64,000 nucleotides of DNA from Lucifuga dentata (Eukaryota; Chordata; Actinopteri; Ophidiiformes; Bythitidae). The notes under the pieces are model-generated. The model searched no databases and was not told the DNA's origin. It was given only the letters and a program-made list of their open reading frames with translations. Of this stretch, positions 58,896-64,000 are shown in pieces (positions within the stretch are counted from its first letter, which is position 1; every line of letters starts with the position of its first letter). The stretch spans positions 62,001 to 126,000 of the forward strand of contig VXCM01003126.1 of assembly GCA_014773175.1 (NCBI GenBank), written 5' to 3'. Both the position numbers and the translations under genes were made by a program.

Positions 58896-60480
58896 CAGGC
58901 CAATCTCAAATCTTCCTTTTATGTTGAAACTACTTGAAAGGGCTGTTGCTAACCAACTTACTGACCACTTATCTAACAACAATCTTTTCGATAAATTTCA
59001 ATCTGGCTTTCGGTCCTGTCATTCTACTGAAACTGCCCTGACAAGAGTAGTCAATGATCTATTAATTACTGCTGACTCTGATTCAACATCACTGCTGCTG
59101 CTTCTTGACTTGAGTGCTGCCTTTGACACTGTGGACCATAACATACTTCTAAGCTGCTTGGAGAAGCATATTGGTATTCAGGGGACGGTGCTTTCATGGT
59201 TTCATTCATATTTATCAAATAGAACTCAACGTGTATACTACAATAATACAATTTCTACTTTCTCTGTAGTAAAGTCTGGTGTACCCCAGGGATCGGTCCT
59301 TGGCCCTATGCTGTTTTCTATTTACATGCTTCCTCTTGGTGATATCATTTGTAAATATGATGTTCAATTCCATTGCTACGCTGATGACACACAGCTATAT
59401 GTACCTGTTAAGCCAAATGACCTTTCCCAGCTCCGAAACTTAGAGGCATGTCTTTTAGAAATTAAAAAATGGATGAATATAAACTTTCTGCTGTTAAATG
59501 CTGATAAAACTGAACTGTTAGTTGTTAGACCAGCAAAGCATGGGCATTTGTTTGAGAATTTGAGTGTTAACATTGACGACTGTATTATTCCTGAAAGCTC
59601 GACCATCAAAAACCTTGGAGTGATTTTTGATTCCCGTTTAACATTCCAGCCTCATATCAAGTCCATCACCAAGACAGCATTTTTTCATCTCAGTAATATT
59701 GCTAAGATCCGGCCTATTCTATCATTACGTGATGCTGAAACTTTGATCCATGCATTTGTATCTTCCAGACTTGATTATTGTAATGTACTTCTCTCTGGTC
59801 TTCCAAACTATGCTATTAGAAGTCTGCAGCTTGTCCAGAATGCTGCAGCTAGACTCCTGACAAAAACTAGAAAATATGATCATATAACACCCGTTCTGGC
59901 CTCTCTTCATTGGCTACCAGTACAAGCTAGAGCTGATTTTAAGGTTCTTCTTTTAACTTATAAGGCCTTGCATGGACTTGCACCACCTTACTTATCTGAG
60001 CTACTTACACCATACACACCAGCTCGTCCTCTCCGTTCTCTCGATGCTGCTCTCCTGGTTATTCCTTCAATTAACAAAAAATCGCTTGGCTTCAGAGCAT
60101 TTGCTTACCGTGCCCCTTATCTCTGGAATACACTACCACTACATGTTAAAGAAGCAAGCTCAGTTGAAAATTTTAAATCAAGGTTGAAAACCCACCTCTA
60201 TTCATTATTTTACAGCCTACCTTAGATTATCACTTTTTCAAGCATCCTTTTAACTTTGCTCTTTTAATGTCCTTGTTTTTACTGTAACTTTGCTTTGATC
60301 TTTTTAATGTCCCTACATTTACTATAATTATTCTAATATTGGGGCTTTAGTGTTTTATTGTTGCATGTTTTTTTTTTGTTTGTTTGTTTCTTTTACTGTA
60401 AAGTGTATCGGGACCATGATGCATGGTGATTTTGCACTTTAAATAAATTGATTGATTGATTGATTTGATTGATTGATTGA
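58877..60480 (+). mobile_element. 5'-truncated L2/CR1-type LINE with intact reverse transcriptase frame
   Basis: An open frame runs from the truncated 5' end (VYYRPISNLPFM at about 58888) through ATG 58921 to stop at 60225, with at least 434 residues. Reverse-transcriptase motifs are intact: FQSGFR.CHSTETAL, LLDLSAAFDTVDH (catalytic Asp ~63), SGVPQGSVLGP, and the YADD box (residues 153-156). The C-terminal part has LGFRAFAYRAPYLWNTLP. The 3' end carries the (ATTG)n tail typical of fish L2-like elements (60446-60480). The endonuclease is missing through 5' truncation, so the copy is not autonomous. Intactness suggests a young insertion. Confidence 0.9.
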
Positions 60481-63224
60481 AAATTCTCTTTGTGGACCTT
60501 TAAGATTAGTATTTGAGTACCCCTTCTCTAGTTATTTGTCAACATGAAGTATCTCCGTGAGCAAGAGCTGATAGCTGCTGTTGTTGAATAGCTATTAGGT
60601 AGCAGTACACTGATTAAAAGCATTTACAATCACAGAATCTTCTTTTATTAATTTTAACTAGTGCAGTACCTGTTGAAAACGTGCCTGTTTGGACTGGGCC
60701 TGAACTTTATGTGTGCGCCGCAGCCTGCCATAACTTTGTTCTGCACATCCTTGTGAGCTAGCTTTGTTTTCAGTGCCCGTGGACCGGAGTGTATGCTGCT
60801 GCACCTGCCGTATCCTGCCGTGCAGCCTACTTTTTACCGGCACCCCTCAATTCGAGAACCGCCCACCCAAACAACTTCATACTGCACGCCTTTGGGTCCT
60901 AAACAATAAACCCGCCGAATATCAGCTTCATACAGTGCTGGGTTCTAGAGATAATGGTGCCACAGACAGAGATTTCTGCCTTTATAGTTAGATTTAAGAG
61001 AAAATAATGCTTTTGCATTCCCAAATGTGTTTTCTTTATTATTTTTAACACTGTGAGGAGTGTAGAAAAAAAGACTCCAGCATCTACTTTATGTAACGAT
61101 TAGGTGCCATTATGTGGCTTTAATGTCAGACTCATTCATTTGCATTTGCTGCCATGTGCTGTTTACCCATGTTCTTGGCACAGTCTGCTCATTGTTTTCG
61201 TGCTTTTCTTCTCAGAGGGTCTATAAATAAGATCCTGTGGGTGACGTTAGTTCCTCTTCTCTCAACCCCTGTGTTTATGTGTGTATTTACATGTAAATGC
61301 AGTGGCCGCGGGTGTTTATGTGAGTATTTTTGTTTGTCGGCCTCACTTTATTTTTCTCCTCACCAAGCCTCTCTCTGTACTTGGTGTTTCTCATGAGATT
61401 GAGTTGTAACCGAGTTGGACGTTAGTATCTGACTAATACACATCTGTCACAGACAATAAAGCGCTGATAAACAAAGGCAGCTTTGTGCAGATTGAAGCGG
61501 AATGACTGGCTAGGAGCCTAACCATGACCTCACAGGCTTACAGGACAGTCCTCTACAGGGTAGGACCTCAGTTTGGACATTGTTGTCAAATGGCCTTTCA
61601 ACAAAGCCTTCACTTTGTCCTCACAGAAACATGTAATTTCTTTGGTTTGATGTAGGATAGAGCCAAAACAGGAATGCTGGATGTTCTTCCACAGTGTTCC
61701 TTGCTACTGTGCAATTAGAGGTAATCTGGGTAGTTACCCGTCTGCATGTATAGTGCCATGTGCTCGCAGGAACCTGTGACACGTCTGTGCGTGCAGGGAG
61801 AGGAACTGATACTGTGAGGCAAGAGGAAAGTGTGGGTGATAACAAAAGCAATGTCACTTCCTGTGAATGTGGTCAGGCTGATCCGTCCACAGTAATTGGG
61901 GGTTTGAATACATGTGCTGCAGGGTGGTGGTGGGTGGCGGTGGGGTGCATGCAGTTCCTGGATGTGGTCTGTGTTTGGAAGCTAAACACGGGGGCAAAAT
62001 GCTAAACTAGATCAGCTGACATTAATGCTGTTACCATGTTTGTTACAGAGGATTGAAAAACTGACTCAGTCATTCTACAATTGGGGGGGGGGGTNGGGGG
62101 GGGGGGTTATGTGTTAATGCTGCGTTCATTGCACCTCGGAATCGGGGAGTCGTAACTAGGAATTATGTCAATTACACCCCAAATGTGTTGGTTTTAAGTA
62201 AATGTACTGTGCTGTTTGCTAATAGTTGTCCCTGGAACTAATGTACTTAAACTGTTCTTAGCGCGACCTGCTCTGTCAGATTATCTGCACAAACTGAGTT
62301 GAAAGTCTCACAAACAGCTGAAGAGTTTTAATGCACTCTAAGCCAAACGAGGCCTCGCCAAATCTGAAGCACTGTGCAGAAACGCCTTTCATGTCCTTTG
62401 CTTTTGTCCCAGTAAATGAAGTTGTTTGTTTCACTGTGAATACCCTGTATACAGCGTGCTCTTGTAACCATAAACCCAACCGTTCCCTCCCAATGTTTAC
62501 TCTTCTCATACTACTCTATATTCGCTGTTAATGTGGTATTAGTGAACCTCTCTTGGTTTTGGATGAGAGAGGTACATTCACTCTATTGTTAATGGTAATC
62601 CAAGAGACTAAACATATGTAATACAGCATCGGAAGTTTTTATTGGATTGCTTTCATACACAAGGCCTTCTCCGTATGTCGGTGGACTGGCCTGCCTGTCA
62701 AGAAGGGAAGTAGAGATGTACTTCATGCCCCATAAAGGTTTAGATGATGTTCAGATCTGTAAACTGAGAAATTGTTTGAGGGGCACTACACTTCTTCTTT
62801 GTGTACATGAAACCACTTGGTATCATCGCTGATCCTGTGTATGTTGAAGGGATCGTTTGACATTCTTGTAATGTTTCATCTCTAGTCTTTTCTTAATACT
62901 GGAAAGTACATGGGGTACGACTCTCAAAGGGGACTTGTAATGTAAATAAAGCTGTAATTGGATAAATCTCCTACTATTTGCCAATTACCACTGGTGGAAA
63001 TTCAGAACATTGCGATAGCTTCAGCTTCCAAGGGCACGTAGGGGCACTACATGGAGTAAGGCTTTGCGAACACAAAAGGCTCCAGTCATGTCTGGAGAAT
63101 GTCACTGCAGATTAAAATGAGCTGCTCAGCAACGGCTGGATGCTGTAAAGCCTTTTTAAATCAGAATGTGGTTGGAGTACTGTTTTGTGTGTGAGTGTGT
63201 GTATGACTTGTGTGCCCCTCGTGA

Positions 63225-63355
63225 CCCCCCCCGGGCCATCAGCTATGAGGGGATCAGCTCTCTGTCTGTCTCGTCCTGAGGTCAGGGGTNCCCCCCCCGG
63301 GCCATCAGCTATGAGGGGATCAGCTCTCTGTCTGTCTCGTCCTGAGGTCAGGGGT
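63225..63355. other. Assembly-type tandem duplication around N 63290
   Basis: 65 bp (63225-63289, starting with eight C) repeat exactly at 63291-63355 with one N between. Confidence 0.85.
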
Positions 63356-63468
63356 CAACTGCAGCAATTTAAAGGAAGAATCGGGATCACTTTCGTCTCG
63401 TCTTTAATGAGCTGTGGGACAGCCTTATTGGTCGGCCTGTTTGCACGTCCAAGTTGATAAAGTAAGGC

Positions 63469-64000
63469 TTAAAGGAGCTTACTGGTGGTTTTGCAAGACT
63501 GCCATTGGTTTCGTTAATATGCTATTAAAAATCAACTTTCAGAGACTTGAAACCTGTTTGAGATAAATAATCCATCATGGTGAACACAATGTCTGTTTAA
63601 TTTTTGGTCGAAGTAATCAGAATCAGATTTATTGCCAAGTAGGTTTTCACATATGATGAATTTGCTCTGGTGCTTGGTGCTCAGGAAGGAAAAGGAAAAA
63701 TATACAAGATATATACAAATACGTGAGCAACTTTATTTAACTTTATTTAATCGATCCAACACGGAGCTGCACGGAAGAAACTGTACATCTCTGCTGGGGA
63801 ATATAGTTCCAGGAGAAGATGGCTTTTCCAGCGAAAATGGCCATCCCTTCTACATTTGGATGTACGTTAGCAGGCGAAACATTGAATTTTAAGGTGCAAA
63901 TGTGTATCCTGAACATTTAGATTTTGAAAAATTTGGCGATTTGGCAAAATATCACAAAAACTATTTGCTTTGTGGACTTGCACATGCAAAAACACCGGTG
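63469..64000 (-). mobile_element. TTAA-ended terminal-inverted-repeat element, copy F, cut by the window end
   Basis: TTAAAGGAGCTTACTGGTGG at the left. The interior is in the copy D orientation (GAGATAAATAATCCATCA on +). The right arm begins CACATGCAAAAACACCGGTG at the window edge. It carries a small insert at about 63615-63750 (CAGAATCAGATTTATTGCC word common in fish repeats). Confidence 0.8.

Larger units (their letters stand above)
58708..60524. mobile_element. hAT-like element split by an L2-like LINE
   Basis: Left flank TCTTTAGT (58700-58707) and right flank TCTCTAGT (60525-60532) agree at 7 of 8 bases. Left end TCAGTCATCCTCAAAATCTG and the complement of the right end, AGGGGTACTCAAATACT, are imperfect inverted repeats. 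Only about 200 bp of the outer element remain; the LINE occupies the rest. Confidence 0.5.
43973..64000 (+). other. dip2b: dip2b intron 1 (continues past the window)
   Basis: 20 kb with no second exon recognised. Long first introns are usual in DIP2 genes. Contents are listed separately; stretches at 45.2-50.3, 56.3-57.8 and 60.5-63.2 kb show nothing beyond simple repeats, one hairpin (46618-46645) and TG (48647-48671) and G (62083-62106, with N) runs. Confidence 0.75.

Noticed and set aside
1..64000. CRISPR arrays, tRNA or rRNA genes, bacterial operons
   Set aside because: No regular repeat-spacer array, no cloverleaf with intact A and B boxes seen by eye, and all coding content is intron-split vertebrate.

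Overview
The window is vertebrate nuclear DNA, almost certainly from a ray-finned (teleost) fish. Genes are split into many short exons with GT/AG introns. The proteins are clear vertebrate orthologues. Introns carry fish-style repeats: hAT-like elements, short elements with terminal inverted repeats, an L2-like LINE and microsatellites. I see no CRISPR array, operon, phage or bacterial feature.

Five genes lie head to tail on the + strand. (1) 435-1296: last four coding exons of muscle-type 6-phosphofructokinase (pfkm). (2) 3654-15514: complete La-related protein 4 (larp4), 16 coding exons, with a GC-rich 5' region from about 3140 and a 3' UTR to about 17.6 kb. (3) 20890-22191: complete asb8 (ankyrin repeat and SOCS box 8), three coding exons, with a probable non-coding first exon near 19.4 kb. 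(4) 31159-38869: complete atf7 (bZIP transcription factor), 11 coding exons, with a CpG-rich probable first exon near 25.6 kb and a long 3' UTR. (5) 43888-43972: first coding exon of dip2b (disco-interacting protein 2 B). The remaining 20 kb is its first intron. Human counterparts of all five map to 12q13, so this is a conserved syntenic block, rearranged and compacted. The genes share no pathway: glycolysis, mRNA stability, ubiquitin ligase adaptor, stress-responsive transcription, and a DIP2 family protein. They are neighbours by ancestry.

The non-coding DNA holds the more unusual material. One short transposon family has about 40-bp terminal inverted repeats and TTAA at its ends, with six clear copies and one decayed copy. 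A hAT-like element at 53587-54554 has a near-perfect 8-bp target duplication. An L2-like LINE with an intact reverse-transcriptase reading frame sits nested in another hAT-like element at 58.7-60.5 kb. Several near-perfect short-loop inverted repeats cluster at 57.9-58.9 kb. A diverged direct duplication lies in dip2b intron 1. A degenerate 25-35 bp tandem array lies between larp4 and asb8. Two related segments of about 190 bp in larp4 introns end in box C/D-like motifs; one ends 82 nt before the last splice acceptor, where intronic box C/D snoRNAs usually sit. Two CTCF-like motifs lie near gene boundaries.

Assembly caution: seven single N bases are each flanked by exact direct repeats of 61-67 bp. 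These look like unmerged contig overlaps. One adds 22 residues to larp4, one duplicates a larp4 splice donor, and one duplicates the dip2b start codon out of frame.
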